Of a stretch of 64,000 bases of DNA, positions 8,782 through 18,245 are shown piece by piece. The stretch is from Ornithinimicrobium pekingense DSM 21552 (GTDB taxonomy: Bacteria > Actinomycetota > Actinomycetes > Actinomycetales > Dermatophilaceae): NCBI RefSeq assembly GCF_000421185.1, contig NZ_ATWJ01000002.1, forward strand, positions 62,001 to 126,000. Reading direction: 5' to 3'. Position 1 is the first letter of the stretch. Each line of letters begins with the position of its first letter. The translations under genes were made by a program, and so were the position numbers. Under the pieces are notes generated by a model. The model did not search any database, was not told the origin of the DNA, and worked only from the letters and a program-made list of their open reading frames with translations.

Positions 8782-10044
8782 GTGGCTACTGTGGACGCCG
8801 TCATTCTGGGCCTGGGGTATGTGGGTCTGCCGTTGGCGCAGGAGGCGACCCGGGCGGGCAAGAAGGTCCTGGGTTTTGACATCAACTCCGGTGTGGTGGA
8901 GGACCTGAACGCGGGCCGGTCCCACGTCGACGACCTGACGGACGCGGACATCGCGGAGATGATCGCCGGGGGTTTTGAGGCGACGACGGACGAGTCGAGG
9001 ATCGCCGAGGCCAAGGTCGCGGTGATCTGCGTGCCGACGCCGTTGTCGGAGGAGGGTGGCCCGGACCTGCGGGCGGTGGAGTCGGCGGTGGACGCGGTCG
9101 CGCGCAACCTGCGCCCCGGGATGCTGGTGATCCTGGAGTCCACGACCTACCCGGGCACGACCGATGAGGTGGTGCGTCCGCGCCTGGAGGCTGGTGGGCT
9201 GGTCGCGGGGACCGACTTCTGCCTGGCGTTCTCCCCGGAGCGGATCGACCCGGGGAATGAGCAGTTCGGGGCGAAGAACACCCCCAAGGTCGTCGGTGGG
9301 CACACCCCGGAGTGCGGGGACGCGGCGGCGGAGTTCTACGGGGCGTTCGTGGACTCGGTGGTGCGGGCGCGGGGCACGCGGGAGGCCGAGACGGCCAAGC
9401 TGCTGGAGAACACCTACCGGCACATCAACATCGCGCTGGTGAACGAGATGAGCCGGTTCTGCCACGAGCTGGGGATCGACCTGTGGGACGTGATCGAGGC
9501 GGCGAGCTCCAAGCCGTTCGGGTTCCAGGCGTTCTACCCCGGTCCGGGGGTGGGTGGGCACTGCATCCCGATCGACCCGAACTACCTGAGCCACAACGTG
9601 CGGGCGCGGCTGGGCTACCCGTTCCGGTTCGTGGAGCTGGCCCAGGAGATCAACACCGGGATGCCGGCGTACGTGGTCTCGCGGGCCCAGGACCTGCTGA
9701 ACACGGCGGGCAAGCCGTTGAAGGGCTCGACGGTGCTGCTGCTGGGCGTGACGTACAAGCCGAACATCGCCGACCAGCGTGAGTCCCCGGCGGTGCCGCT
9801 GGCCAAGAACCTGCTGGCCAAGGGCGCGGTGGTGACCTACCACGACCCGCACGTGTCCGACTGGCGCGCGGTGCCCGACGCGGTCCGGGTCCAGGACGCC
9901 GCGGCCGCTGCGGGTGCGGCGGACCTCACGGTCCTGGTGCAGAACCACCGCGAGTACGACCTGGAGGCCCTCACCGGCGCCGCCCAGCTGTTCTTCGACA
10001 CCCGCGGCAAGACCCAGCCCGGGGAGAGGGTCCACCGGCTGTGA
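8782..10044 (+). CDS. wecC: UDP-N-acetyl-D-mannosamine dehydrogenase (UDP-ManNAcA forming)
   Basis: The 420-residue protein is a UDP-sugar dehydrogenase: the NAD-binding loop is ILGLGYVGLPLA near the start, then CVPTPL, ESTTYPGTT, FSPERIDPGN, KLLENTYRHINIALVNE and the catalytic-Cys segment GPGVGGHCIPIDPNYL. The SPERIDPG and GHCIPIDP forms are those of the WecC/VipA branch that oxidises UDP-HexNAc, not UDP-glucose. With WecB it would make UDP-ManNAcA, a building block of teichuronic-acid-type glycans. I chose the GTG at 8782 because AAGGAG lies 10 nt upstream. Its stop overlaps the ABC permease start (GTGA), so it heads the export operon. UDP-GlcNAc 6-dehydrogenase activity is the main alternative. 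Confidence 0.9.
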   Translation: MATVDAVILGLGYVGLPLAQEATRAGKKVLGFDINSGVVEDLNAGRSHVDDLTDADIAEMIAGGFEATTDESRIAEAKVAVICVPTPLSEEGGPDLRAVESAVDAVARNLRPGMLVILESTTYPGTTDEVVRPRLEAGGLVAGTDFCLAFSPERIDPGNEQFGAKNTPKVVGGHTPECGDAAAEFYGAFVDSVVRARGTREAETAKLLENTYRHINIALVNEMSRFCHELGIDLWDVIEAASSKPFGFQAFYPGPGVGGHCIPIDPNYLSHNVRARLGYPFRFVELAQEINTGMPAYVVSRAQDLLNTAGKPLKGSTVLLLGVTYKPNIADQRESPAVPLAKNLLAKGAVVTYHDPHVSDWRAVPDAVRVQDAAAAAGAADLTVLVQNHREYDLEALTGAAQLFFDTRGKTQPGERVHRL

Positions 10045-10952
10045 CCGACCTGGGGCCCGACCCGACCCGGCTCCCCGAGGCGCTCACCGAGCAGGAGGCC
10101 GAGGCCTTCGCCGCCCGGCACGGCCTCGAGCAGGTCGGTGTCAGGCCCACCCTGGGCTCGTACCTGAGGGACCTGTGGCGCTACCGCCACCTGGCCTGGT
10201 CGATGGCCCGGGGAGAGTTCGTCAGCCAGCACCGGGACAACTACCTGGGGCTGCTCTGGGCGGTGCTGAACCCGATCATGCTCGGGGTCGCCTACTACCT
10301 CATCTTCGGGGTGCTGCTGGACCTCAAGCGCGACGTCGACAACTTCATCGCCTTCCTGACGATCGGGCTGTTCACCTTCGTCTTCTTCTCCGCGGCGCTC
10401 ACCTCGGGCGCCAAGGCGCTGCTGGGCAAGGTCAGCGTGATGCGCTCGCTGGCCTTCCCCCGGGTGCTGCTGCCCCTCGTCGTGGTGCTGTCCGGGTTCG
10501 TGTCCAACATCCCGGCCTTCCTGGTGCTGCTGCTCATCGCCCTGGCCACCGGTGAGCCGGTCACCTGGTCCTGGCTGCTGTTCCCCGTGGCCCTGCTCGT
10601 CGTCGCGGCGATGGGCCTGGGGATGGCGATGCTCGTCGCGCGGGTCGTCCACGCGGCGCGCGACCTGGCCAACGTCGTCCCCCTGGTGGTCCGGCTGCTG
10701 CGCTACGTCTCCGGGGTGTTCTTCTCTATCGAGGCGCGGGTCGCCGCCATCGACGACGCCCCGGTGTGGCTCGGCCCGCTGCTGGAGTTCCAGCCCGGCG
10801 CCGTGGCCCTGACAATCGTGCGGCAGACGCTGATGAGCGGCCTGCCGCTGGACGGCACCACGTGGGCGGTCGCGTGCGGCTGGGCGGCCTTCTTCCTGCT
10901 CACCGGGTTCCTGGTCTTCTGGCGCGCCGAGGGCACCTATGGCCGCACCTGA
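10041..10952 (+). CDS. Polysaccharide ABC exporter, permease subunit (Wzm/TagG type)
   Basis: This 303-residue membrane protein has a cytoplasmic N-terminal stretch ending LWRYRHLAWSMARGEFVSQHRDNYLGLLWAVLNP, the hallmark of the ABC-2 O-antigen/teichoic acid permeases, followed by about six helices (MLGVAYYLIFGVLLDL, IGLFTFVFFSAALTSG, VLLPLVVVLSGFVSNIPAFLVLLL and others). It would form the channel that moves a lipid-linked glycan across the membrane with the ATPase encoded next. It starts at a GTG overlapping the wecC stop by 4 bp and overlaps the ATPase gene by 14 bp, a spacing typical of subunits made in fixed ratio. Confidence 0.92.
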   Translation: MTDLGPDPTRLPEALTEQEAEAFAARHGLEQVGVRPTLGSYLRDLWRYRHLAWSMARGEFVSQHRDNYLGLLWAVLNPIMLGVAYYLIFGVLLDLKRDVDNFIAFLTIGLFTFVFFSAALTSGAKALLGKVSVMRSLAFPRVLLPLVVVLSGFVSNIPAFLVLLLIALATGEPVTWSWLLFPVALLVVAAMGLGMAMLVARVVHAARDLANVVPLVVRLLRYVSGVFFSIEARVAAIDDAPVWLGPLLEFQPGAVALTIVRQTLMSGLPLDGTTWAVACGWAAFFLLTGFLVFWRAEGTYGRT

Positions 10953-11850
10953 CACGGACCGCGCGCCGGCCGGCACGAGCGACGAGGGGCGCACGCCCTC
11001 CGTCGTGTGCTCGCACGTGTCCATCACCTACCGCGTCTACGGCGTCGGCCGGGAGGAGAACGACGCCGAGGGGTCGGTGCGGCGGCTGCTCAGCCGCAGC
11101 ACCCGCGGCGTGGGCGTGCGGGAGGTGCACGCCGTGCGCGACGTCTCCTTCGTGGCCTACCGCGGGGAGTCCATCGGGATCGTCGGCCGCAACGGGTCGG
11201 GCAAGTCCACCCTGCTGCGGACCATCGCCGGCCTGGTCCCCCCGACCTCGGGGAGCCTGTGGCTCGGCGGCAAGGCCTCGCTGCTCGGCGTCAACGCCGT
11301 CCTCATGCCCCAGTTGACCGGCCGGGAGAACATCTGGATCGGCGCCCAGGCCCTCGGGCTGACCCCGGCGCAGGTGCGTGCGCGCTTCGACGACATCGTG
11401 GACTTCGCCGAGATCGGTGACTTCCTCGACCTGCCGATGGCCTCCTACTCCTCCGGCATGGGTGCCCGGCTGCGGTTCGCGATCTCCACCGCGGTCACCC
11501 CCGACATCCTCGTGGTGGACGAGGCCCTCTCCACCGGCGACGCGCACTTCCGGGCCCGCGCCCAGGAGCGCATCACCCAGATCCGCGAGGCGGCCGGGAC
11601 CGTCTTCATCGTCAGCCACAGCGACAAGACCATCAAGAGCATGTGCACCCGCGCCCTGTGGATCGACGAGGGCCGGCTGCTGGCCGACGGGGCACCGGGC
11701 CCGGTCAACGGCCTCTACGCCCGCAAGTACGGCAGGCACCGTCAGGTGTGGCGACAGCGCTTCGAGGAGGCGGCACGCATCGAGGAGGTCGAGGGCCCCG
11801 AGGCGGCGGCCCGCTACCTCCGGCGCTGGGAGAGGCGGACGGCGCCGTGA
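10939..11850 (+). CDS. Polysaccharide ABC exporter, ATP-binding subunit (Wzt/TagH type)
   Basis: The 303-residue ATPase has Walker A GRNGSGKST at residues 83-91, the signature SSGMG at 171-175, Walker B LVVDEAL at 191-197 and the H-loop SHSD. The SYSSGMGARLRFAIS wording and the LMPQLTGRENIWIG segment are typical of the Wzt/TagH group that powers export of finished polysaccharides. It has no long carbohydrate-binding domain at the C-terminus, only about 60 extra residues, so recognition of a capped non-reducing end as in Wzt of E. coli O9a is unlikely. It is translationally coupled to the permease and to the next glycosyltransferase. Confidence 0.93.
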   Translation: MAAPDTDRAPAGTSDEGRTPSVVCSHVSITYRVYGVGREENDAEGSVRRLLSRSTRGVGVREVHAVRDVSFVAYRGESIGIVGRNGSGKSTLLRTIAGLVPPTSGSLWLGGKASLLGVNAVLMPQLTGRENIWIGAQALGLTPAQVRARFDDIVDFAEIGDFLDLPMASYSSGMGARLRFAISTAVTPDILVVDEALSTGDAHFRARAQERITQIREAAGTVFIVSHSDKTIKSMCTRALWIDEGRLLADGAPGPVNGLYARKYGRHRQVWRQRFEEAARIEEVEGPEAAARYLRRWERRTAP

Positions 11851-13022
11851 GCGCGGCGGCGCACGAGGACGGGCGGACCGGCGGCGGGCGCAGGGCGCTC
11901 GTGGTGACGGTCGTGCACCACCCCCACGACGCCCGCATCCGGCACCGCCAGATCCCGGCCCTGCTCGCCGCCGGCTGGCAGGTCACCTACGCGGCCCCGT
12001 GGACCGACTACGGGGTGGAGGCCGAGCGCGCGCCCGAGGGACTGACCACGGTGGACGTCCGACGGGCCGTCGGCCGTGCCCGTCTGGCCGCCCAGCGCTC
12101 GGCGCGCGCCGTGCTGCGCTCGCAGGGACCGGCCCACGACGTGGTCCTCCTGCACGACCCCGAGCTGGTTCCGACGACCCTCGGTCTGCGGCTGCCTCCG
12201 GTCGTGTGGGACGTGCACGAGGACACGGCGGCCGCCGTGGCCGTGCGCCCCTGGCTGCCGGACCGGCTCCGCCCGCTCGTGGCCGGCGGCGTGCGCGGCG
12301 TCGAGCGGCTCGCGGAGCGCCGCATGGCCCTGCTGCTGGCGGACGAGCACTACGCAGCCCGCTTCGCCGGACCGCACCCGGTCGTCCTCAACACCACCGT
12401 CGTCCCGGAGGAGCCACCCGTGGCGGCCGTCCCGGACGAGCAGGGGGTGCGCCGCGTCGTCTACCTCGGCAGCGTCACGGTCGAGCGCGGGGTGCACGAG
12501 CTCGTCACCATCGGCCGGCGTCTGCAGGAGGCCTCCTCGGGCACGGTGCGGCTGCAGGTGATCGGCCCCGCGCACGGCCCGGCCAAGGCCGTGATGCAGG
12601 CGGCCCGCGCGGAGCGCCTCCTGGACTGGGAGGGCTTCGTCCCCAGCGACCGTGCGCTGTCGATGCTGGGCGGGGCGCTGGCCGGGCTGTCCACCCTGCA
12701 CGACATCGCCAACTTCCGTCCCAGCGTGCCCACCAAGATCGTGGAGTACCTGGCCCAGGGGGTGCCGGTGATCTCCACCCCGCTGCCCACGGCCGTCGAC
12801 CTGGTCGAGCGCAGCGGAGGAGGCGTGCTGGTGCCCTTCCAGGACGTGGAGGAGACGGTCGAGCAGGCGCTGGCGTGGGCGCAGGACCCTGCGAGCGCCC
12901 AGGAGGTCGGCCGTCGTGGTCACGCGTTCGCCCGCGCCGAGCTCGACTGGACCAGCCAGGCTCCCGCTTTCGTCAGGGCGATGGAGGCCGCCGCCGACGG
13001 GTCCCGGCGGGGCGGGGAGTGA
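11847..13022 (+). CDS. GT4-family glycosyltransferase
   Basis: The 391-residue protein has a GT-B fold signature: ALVVTVVHHPHDARIRHRQIPALLAAGW at the N-terminus, PVVWDVHEDT, RRVVYLGSVTVERGVHELV at the domain junction, and PSVPTKIVEYLAQGVPVISTPLP near the C-terminus, where the Glu of KIVEYLA holds the nucleotide-sugar. It probably uses a UDP- or dTDP-activated sugar in the cytoplasm. The GTG start overlaps the stop of the ABC ATPase gene by 4 bp, so it belongs to the wecC export operon. The acceptor and donor are not readable. Confidence 0.88.
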   Translation: MSAAAHEDGRTGGGRRALVVTVVHHPHDARIRHRQIPALLAAGWQVTYAAPWTDYGVEAERAPEGLTTVDVRRAVGRARLAAQRSARAVLRSQGPAHDVVLLHDPELVPTTLGLRLPPVVWDVHEDTAAAVAVRPWLPDRLRPLVAGGVRGVERLAERRMALLLADEHYAARFAGPHPVVLNTTVVPEEPPVAAVPDEQGVRRVVYLGSVTVERGVHELVTIGRRLQEASSGTVRLQVIGPAHGPAKAVMQAARAERLLDWEGFVPSDRALSMLGGALAGLSTLHDIANFRPSVPTKIVEYLAQGVPVISTPLPTAVDLVERSGGGVLVPFQDVEETVEQALAWAQDPASAQEVGRRGHAFARAELDWTSQAPAFVRAMEAAADGSRRGGE

Positions 13023-13093
13023 ACGGACCTCGCCGCACGCCGTGGCATCCTGGACAGGTCCGGGCGCCGCGTCCGGGCGGGAGGGAAACGACC

Positions 13094-13492
13094 GTGGTCC
13101 GGACCAGACGCGCCGCCGGCGCAGCCCTGCGCAGGGTGTCGCGCACAGCCGTGCTCGCCGTGCTCGGGCTGGTCGGCGCCCTCACGGTCGTGCTGGCGGT
13201 GACGGAGCAGTGGGCCCTGGCCGTCACCGGGCTGGTCGCCCTGCAGCTGGGGACCGCCGTCGCCGTGCTCGGGCCGTGGGGCGCAGGCCGCGCGCGAGCC
13301 GTCCCGGCCGCGTCGGGCTCGTCGACGACCACCGTGCCGACCTCTGCGGGGCCCGCAGCCGGCGGGGGCGAGGAGCTGGCCGACCTGCAGCGACGGGTGG
13401 ACGCGCTGGGCGCACGCCTGGTCGCGAGCACCGAGCGGACCCGGGTCGAGCTGCTCGACGCCCTGCACGACCGCTCCCGCGACGGGCGGTGA
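13094..13492 (+). CDS. Small membrane protein with C-terminal coiled coil
   Basis: I do not recognise a named family. The 132-residue protein has a basic N-terminus (VRTRRAAGAALRRVSRT), two hydrophobic helices (LAVLGLVGALTVVLAV and ALAVTGLVALQLGTAVAVLG), a low-complexity Ser/Thr/Gly linker, and a C-terminal heptad-like helix (ELADLQRRVDALGARLVASTERTRVELLDAL). The GTG start is preceded by GGGAGGGAAA about 8 nt upstream. Its stop overlaps the start of the next glycosyltransferase by 4 bp, so it is made with it. A scaffold or assembly factor for the glycan machinery is a reasonable inference from context. Confidence 0.65.
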   Translation: MVRTRRAAGAALRRVSRTAVLAVLGLVGALTVVLAVTEQWALAVTGLVALQLGTAVAVLGPWGAGRARAVPAASGSSTTTVPTSAGPAAGGGEELADLQRRVDALGARLVASTERTRVELLDALHDRSRDGR

Positions 13493-16047
13493 GGACCACG
13501 CCGGCCGACCCTCTCGCCGCCGCCGCGGCGCGAGCCCTGCCCGACCGCGACGACGCCGCGGCCGAGGCGGTCGAGAAGTTCGCGCTGCGCACCCGCAGCC
13601 CCCTGGCCGCGGACACGGTGGCGCTCGCCGCCAGCGGAGGGACGCACGACCTGGCCTCGCTCCTGGAGGACCTCCGCGCGGGCGGGACCCCCGGCCTCGA
13701 CCCCGTCTGGGGCGCCGCCACCGCGCGGCTGCTCGCGCTCGGGCCGCGCCCCGACGCGCGGGAGCGTGGGACCGAGGTGTTCGAGGCCCTGGTGCGCCGC
13801 GTCCCCGCGCACGCCCTCGGCCGACGGGCGGCCACGACCTGGGCGCAGCTGCTGCTGAGGTCGGGCCGCGACGACGAGCTGCGCGCCCTGCTGGCCGACG
13901 AGGACGACCCGCTGCCGCTGTCGAACATCGACCGGTGGGGCCTGCGCGCCGACCTGGCGAACCCCTGGCGCACCGACGCCTCGCCGACCCCGGCGGTCGA
14001 CGAGGCCGCCGAGCTGGCCTGGCTCGAGGTGCTCAACGAGGTGCACGCCGCGGACGGGCTCGAGCCGGTGCGGCTGGCCCCGACCGGGGCCACTCCATAC
14101 CAACGGCTCACGGCGGAGCCCGGGTCGACGGTGGACGGCGAGCTGGTCACCGTCGTGATGTCGGCCTACCGTCCGGACCACGACATCCTGGCCGCGGTGC
14201 GGTCGGTGCTGGCCCAGAGCTGGACCAACGTCGAGCTGCTCGTCGTCGACGACGCCTCGCCTCCCGGCTCGGAGGCCCTGCTCGAGGAGGTCGCAGGCCT
14301 GGACGAGCGCGTCCGGGTCGTGCGTGCGCCCCGCAACGGAGGGACCTACGAGGCGCGCAACCTCGCCCTGCGGACAGCCCGGGGCCGCTGGATGACCTTC
14401 CACGACAGCGACGACTGGACCCACCCCCGCCGCGTCGAGGTGCAGGTGCAGGCGCTGCAGGACCGCCGGGGCCTGCTGTCCTGCCGCACGTGGACCCTGC
14501 GGGCCTACCCGGACCTCACGCTCACCTACGTCGGCTACCCGCCCGAGCGGCTCAACGCCTCCTCGCTGCTCGTGGACCGGCTCGAGACGACCCGCCTGGT
14601 CGGTGCCTTCGACGCGACGCGCAAGTCGGCCGACATGGAGCTGCCGCTGCGGCTCAACGCCGTCCGGCCCGGTAGCCACCGCGACGTCCGCCACCCGGCA
14701 CCGCTGGCGATCACCCAGCTGCGCGGCGGGTCGCTGTCGCGCACCGACGCCGTCCCCGGATGGACCCGGTGGACGCGGCTGGCCTACCGCGACCTCTACC
14801 TGGAGTGGCACCGCCGGATCGCCGCCGGCCGCGCCGACGCCGTGCTGCCGGCCGCGCGGCGGCCCTTCCCCCTGCCCGACCCCGCCTGGGCCCCGGACCC
14901 GCCCCGGGAGAGCGGGCCCCGCACCCACGAGCTGGTCGTCCTCGGCGACCTGCGGGCCGAGCAGCCCTCCGCCGGGCGGACCTCGGCCCTGGCGGTCGCG
15001 CTGGCCGCCACGGGCCGGACCACCGCCCTGGCGCACGGTGAGGTGCCCGACCCGCTGGCCACCCGCCGCCCCGACCTGCTGCCCGCGGCGGTGGCTGCCG
15101 TGAGCGACGGACGCCTCGCCCTCACCGACGTCGACGAGCCCGACGAGGTGGCGCTGCTCGTCGTCGACGGTCCCGCTGCCCTCCTGCACCTGCCCGGTGG
15201 GGGGCTGTCGGTCGGGCAGGTGCTCGTCGTCGCCGACGCACCGCCCTCCGCCGCGGCAGGGTGGTCCGTCGCCGCCGTGGACGCGCGCTGCCAGGAGCTC
15301 TTCGGCCGGCTCCCGCGGTGGGGCGGTCCGCTCGGCCGGTGGCCGGGCCTGCGGGAGGAGCTGCCGGCCGACCGCCTCCTCGACGCCGACCTGCTGCCCG
15401 TGGTCGACCCCGCGGCGACCTGCGTCGGGCGTGGCAACCCCGCGCTCGGGCGCCCGACGGGGCCACCTGTCGTGGGTCACCACCTCCCGGACCGCAGGGC
15501 GCGCTGGCCGCGCTCCGCGGACGACATCCGTGCCGCCTACCCCGAGGACGGGCTCGACGTGCGCCTGCTGCACGGCGCCGCGACCCCGACGCGCGCCCTC
15601 CGGCGGACGCTGCCCCCCCCGTCCTGGCTCTCCCTGGCCGGGACGGGTATGACGTCACGCGAGTTCCTCAGCCACCTGGACGTCTTCGTCTACCAGGGGG
15701 AGTGGGACGTCACCGCGGAGGTCGCGGCGCTGGAGGCGCTCGCCGCCGGGCTGCCGTGCGTGCTGCCGGCGCCGGCGGCGACAGCTGGGCTCGCACCTCC
15801 CGACGACACGGACGGCGCCGTGCCCGCGCAGTCGGTCCGCTGCGTCGAGCCCGCGGGCGTGCACGCCGCCACGGCTGAGCTGCTCGAGATCGCCGGGACG
15901 CAGGCGGCCCGGGCACGCGACGCGGCACCGACCGTGTCGCACCCGCACCCGGCCTCCGCGACCCCCCACGCACGGCTGCAGACCTGGGCCGAGGCGGTCC
16001 GTTCCCTGACCACCGTCGTCGAGAGCCCTCGAGGAGCCCGAGCATGA
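13489..16047 (+). CDS. Two-module glycosyltransferase: GT2 domain plus GT-B-like C-terminal domain
   Basis: The 852-residue protein has about 200 N-terminal helical residues, then a GT2 (GT-A) domain from about residue 215: VTVVMSAYRPDHDILAAVRSVLAQ, LLVVDDASPPGSE, RNGGTYEARNLAL and the metal-binding FHDSDDWTHP. The last third has a GT-B-like C-terminal half (FLSHLDVFVYQGEWDVTAEVAALEALAAGLPCVLP) related to the gene at the window start. It could therefore add two sugars, or the second module may only bind. GTG start and stop both overlap neighbours by 4 bp, within the wecC export operon. Confidence 0.85.
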   Translation: MRTTPADPLAAAAARALPDRDDAAAEAVEKFALRTRSPLAADTVALAASGGTHDLASLLEDLRAGGTPGLDPVWGAATARLLALGPRPDARERGTEVFEALVRRVPAHALGRRAATTWAQLLLRSGRDDELRALLADEDDPLPLSNIDRWGLRADLANPWRTDASPTPAVDEAAELAWLEVLNEVHAADGLEPVRLAPTGATPYQRLTAEPGSTVDGELVTVVMSAYRPDHDILAAVRSVLAQSWTNVELLVVDDASPPGSEALLEEVAGLDERVRVVRAPRNGGTYEARNLALRTARGRWMTFHDSDDWTHPRRVEVQVQALQDRRGLLSCRTWTLRAYPDLTLTYVGYPPERLNASSLLVDRLETTRLVGAFDATRKSADMELPLRLNAVRPGSHRDVRHPAPLAITQLRGGSLSRTDAVPGWTRWTRLAYRDLYLEWHRRIAAGRADAVLPAARRPFPLPDPAWAPDPPRESGPRTHELVVLGDLRAEQPSAGRTSALAVALAATGRTTALAHGEVPDPLATRRPDLLPAAVAAVSDGRLALTDVDEPDEVALLVVDGPAALLHLPGGGLSVGQVLVVADAPPSAAAGWSVAAVDARCQELFGRLPRWGGPLGRWPGLREELPADRLLDADLLPVVDPAATCVGRGNPALGRPTGPPVVGHHLPDRRARWPRSADDIRAAYPEDGLDVRLLHGAATPTRALRRTLPPPSWLSLAGTGMTSREFLSHLDVFVYQGEWDVTAEVAALEALAAGLPCVLPAPAATAGLAPPDDTDGAVPAQSVRCVEPAGVHAATAELLEIAGTQAARARDAAPTVSHPHPASATPHARLQTWAEAVRSLTTVVESPRGARA

Positions 16048-18245
16048 GCCCTGCCCGTCCCGTCACCCGTCGAGCCCGCGCGGCGCTGCTCCGGGCCGCG
16101 AGGTTCCTGCCGCGAGACCTCGGTCCGGCACCGGTGCGCCGGCTGGGCAGGGACGCCCGGGTGGAGGCTGCCGGCCGGCGGATCAAGAGCGACCCGGTCG
16201 GTGCGCTGGAGGCGCTCGAGGCCGAGCTCGGACCCGGGGTGGCGCCTCGCGTCTGGCGCCTCGCGGCGCAGGCTGCCGCCCGCGCCAAGCGGCACGAGCG
16301 CGTCGTCGAGCTGGACTCCCGCGCCGTGGAGCAGGGCTACGCCGGCATCGGTGACACGCTGCGGCTGCGCCGGGCCGCCGTGGCCGCCGGCGACACCGAG
16401 CGTGCCCGCCAGGCCGTCGACCACCTGCTGGGGCTGACGCCGGTGCGCATGAGCGGGGTCCGGCAGAGCGTGGACGTGCTGCGGCACGTCGAGCCGGCCC
16501 AGCTGCCGCGGCTGATCGAGTGGCGGGAGCGTGCCGCCAGGGCTGCCCCCGAGCTCGACCTCGACGAGGTCGACGAGGCGATCCTGCAGGTCCGTCTCGC
16601 CGAGCAGCTCCGGCGCGGCGCCGCGCTGGAGGAGATCGTCGCCGAGGCGCTGCAGCACCCCTCCGGCCCGAGCCGGGTGGTGCGTGCGCTCATGGGTGCT
16701 CGGCGCTTCGACGACCTCCAGGTGCTCGTCGCGGGGCTCACCGACGAGCAGGCGGCCCGCGTGCCGACCGGCACCTGGCGGGACGTGGCGAAGCGGGCGA
16801 CCAGCCTCGGCTGGAGCGAGCTGGCCGGGCGCAGCGCCGAGCTCGCGCTGCCCGGTGTCGCCGGGCTGCCCGACGAGGAGAAGGTCGTCAGCACCCTCCG
16901 GGGCATGGTCGCCGCCGGCGAGGACGAGGCCCGCACGACCGCCGAGGGCTGGACGCCACCCGCCCGGGACGGGCGTCGGCCCGAGCCCGGGGCCCTCGAC
17001 CCGGTCAGCGTGGTGTCCGTCCTGGGCCAGTCGCTGCCGCTGCGCTCCGGCGGCTACGCGACCCGCTCGCACGGCATCCTGACCAGCCTCGTGCGCCGCG
17101 GCTGGACGATGAACGCGGTGACGCGGCTCGGCTTCCCCTACGACCTGTGGTGGAGCCACGACGACGACCGGGTCGTCGCGCCGGTGGACGTCGTCGACGG
17201 CGTCCCCTACCACCGGTTGCTCCCCGAGGGGGCGCGCTCCTACCCCCGCACCCCGCTCCTGCCCTACGTCGAGGCCGGTGCGCAGGGCATCGCCGACCTG
17301 GCACGCACGCACCGGGCCAGCCTCGTCCACGCCTCGAGCCTCTACGACGTGGGCATGGCCGGGCTGACCGCGGCCCGGCAGGTCGGCGTGCCGTTCGTCT
17401 ACGAGATGCGCGGCCTGAAGCAGCTGCTCGAGAGCGCCCGGCAGCCGCAGTTCGCCGAGTCGCCGCGTCACCGCTACCTCGACCTGCTCGAGGGGACCGT
17501 GGCCCGCGAGGCGGACGCGTTGTTCGTCATCACCGAGGCGCTCGGCCGGCAGATGGTGGCGATGGGGGTCGACCCCGACCGGGTCACCGTCGTGTCCAAC
17601 GGCGTCGACGTGTCCCGGTTCGAGCCGCGTGAGCGCGACGAGGAGCTGGCGCAGCGCCTGGGTCTGAGCGGCACGACGGTGATCGGCTACGTCGGTGGCC
17701 TGGTGCACTACGAGGGTCTGGACCTGCTGTTCGAGGCGGTCTCCCGGCTCGGCCGGACCCGGGACGACTTCCACGTCCTCGTCGTGGGCGACGGGGCGCA
17801 CGAGCGGGCGCTGCACCGCACGGTCCGCCAGCTGGGGGTGGAGGACCGGGTGACGTTCACCGGGCGGGTGTCGCACGACCTCGTCGAGGACTACCTGTCG
17901 CTGGTCGACATCACCCCCTTCCCCCGCAAGCCGCTGCCGGTGTGCGAGCTCATCTCCCCGATCAAGCCCTTCGAGTCGATGGCGATGGAGAAGGCCGTCG
18001 TCGCCTCCGACGTGGCCGCGCTCGCGGAGATCGTCCAGGACGGTGTCACCGGACGCCTCTTCACCAAGGGCGACGCGGACGACCTCGCACGGGTGCTCGG
18101 TGAGCTGATCGAGGACCCGGAGCAGCGCCGCAGCCTGGGTCGGGCCGCCCGGGCCTGGGTCGTGGCGGAGCGCGACTGGGACCGGATCACCGACGCCGTC
18201 GACGGCGTCTACCGTCAGCTGCTCGGCAGCAGCACCGCGTCGTAG
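16044..18245 (+). CDS. GT4 glycosyltransferase with N-terminal helical-repeat domain
   Basis: In this 733-residue protein about 300 N-terminal residues are alpha-helical, Ala/Arg-rich and TPR-like (for example RVVELDSRAVEQGYAGIGDTLRLRRAAVAAGDTERARQAVDHL). The rest is a GT4 enzyme: LRSGGYATRSHGIL, VPFVYEMRGL, VSNGVDVSRFEPRERDEEL, GYVGGLVHYEGLDLL, and SPIKPFESMAMEKAVVASDVAAL. It closes the wecC operon and overlaps the convergent gene by 31 bp. The convergent neighbour at 18215-19927 has the same architecture and is a paralogue. The helical part may bind partner enzymes or the lipid-linked acceptor; this is inference. Confidence 0.87.
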   Translation: MSPARPVTRRARAALLRAARFLPRDLGPAPVRRLGRDARVEAAGRRIKSDPVGALEALEAELGPGVAPRVWRLAAQAAARAKRHERVVELDSRAVEQGYAGIGDTLRLRRAAVAAGDTERARQAVDHLLGLTPVRMSGVRQSVDVLRHVEPAQLPRLIEWRERAARAAPELDLDEVDEAILQVRLAEQLRRGAALEEIVAEALQHPSGPSRVVRALMGARRFDDLQVLVAGLTDEQAARVPTGTWRDVAKRATSLGWSELAGRSAELALPGVAGLPDEEKVVSTLRGMVAAGEDEARTTAEGWTPPARDGRRPEPGALDPVSVVSVLGQSLPLRSGGYATRSHGILTSLVRRGWTMNAVTRLGFPYDLWWSHDDDRVVAPVDVVDGVPYHRLLPEGARSYPRTPLLPYVEAGAQGIADLARTHRASLVHASSLYDVGMAGLTAARQVGVPFVYEMRGLKQLLESARQPQFAESPRHRYLDLLEGTVAREADALFVITEALGRQMVAMGVDPDRVTVVSNGVDVSRFEPRERDEELAQRLGLSGTTVIGYVGGLVHYEGLDLLFEAVSRLGRTRDDFHVLVVGDGAHERALHRTVRQLGVEDRVTFTGRVSHDLVEDYLSLVDITPFPRKPLPVCELISPIKPFESMAMEKAVVASDVAALAEIVQDGVTGRLFTKGDADDLARVLGELIEDPEQRRSLGRAARAWVVAERDWDRITDAVDGVYRQLLGSSTAS

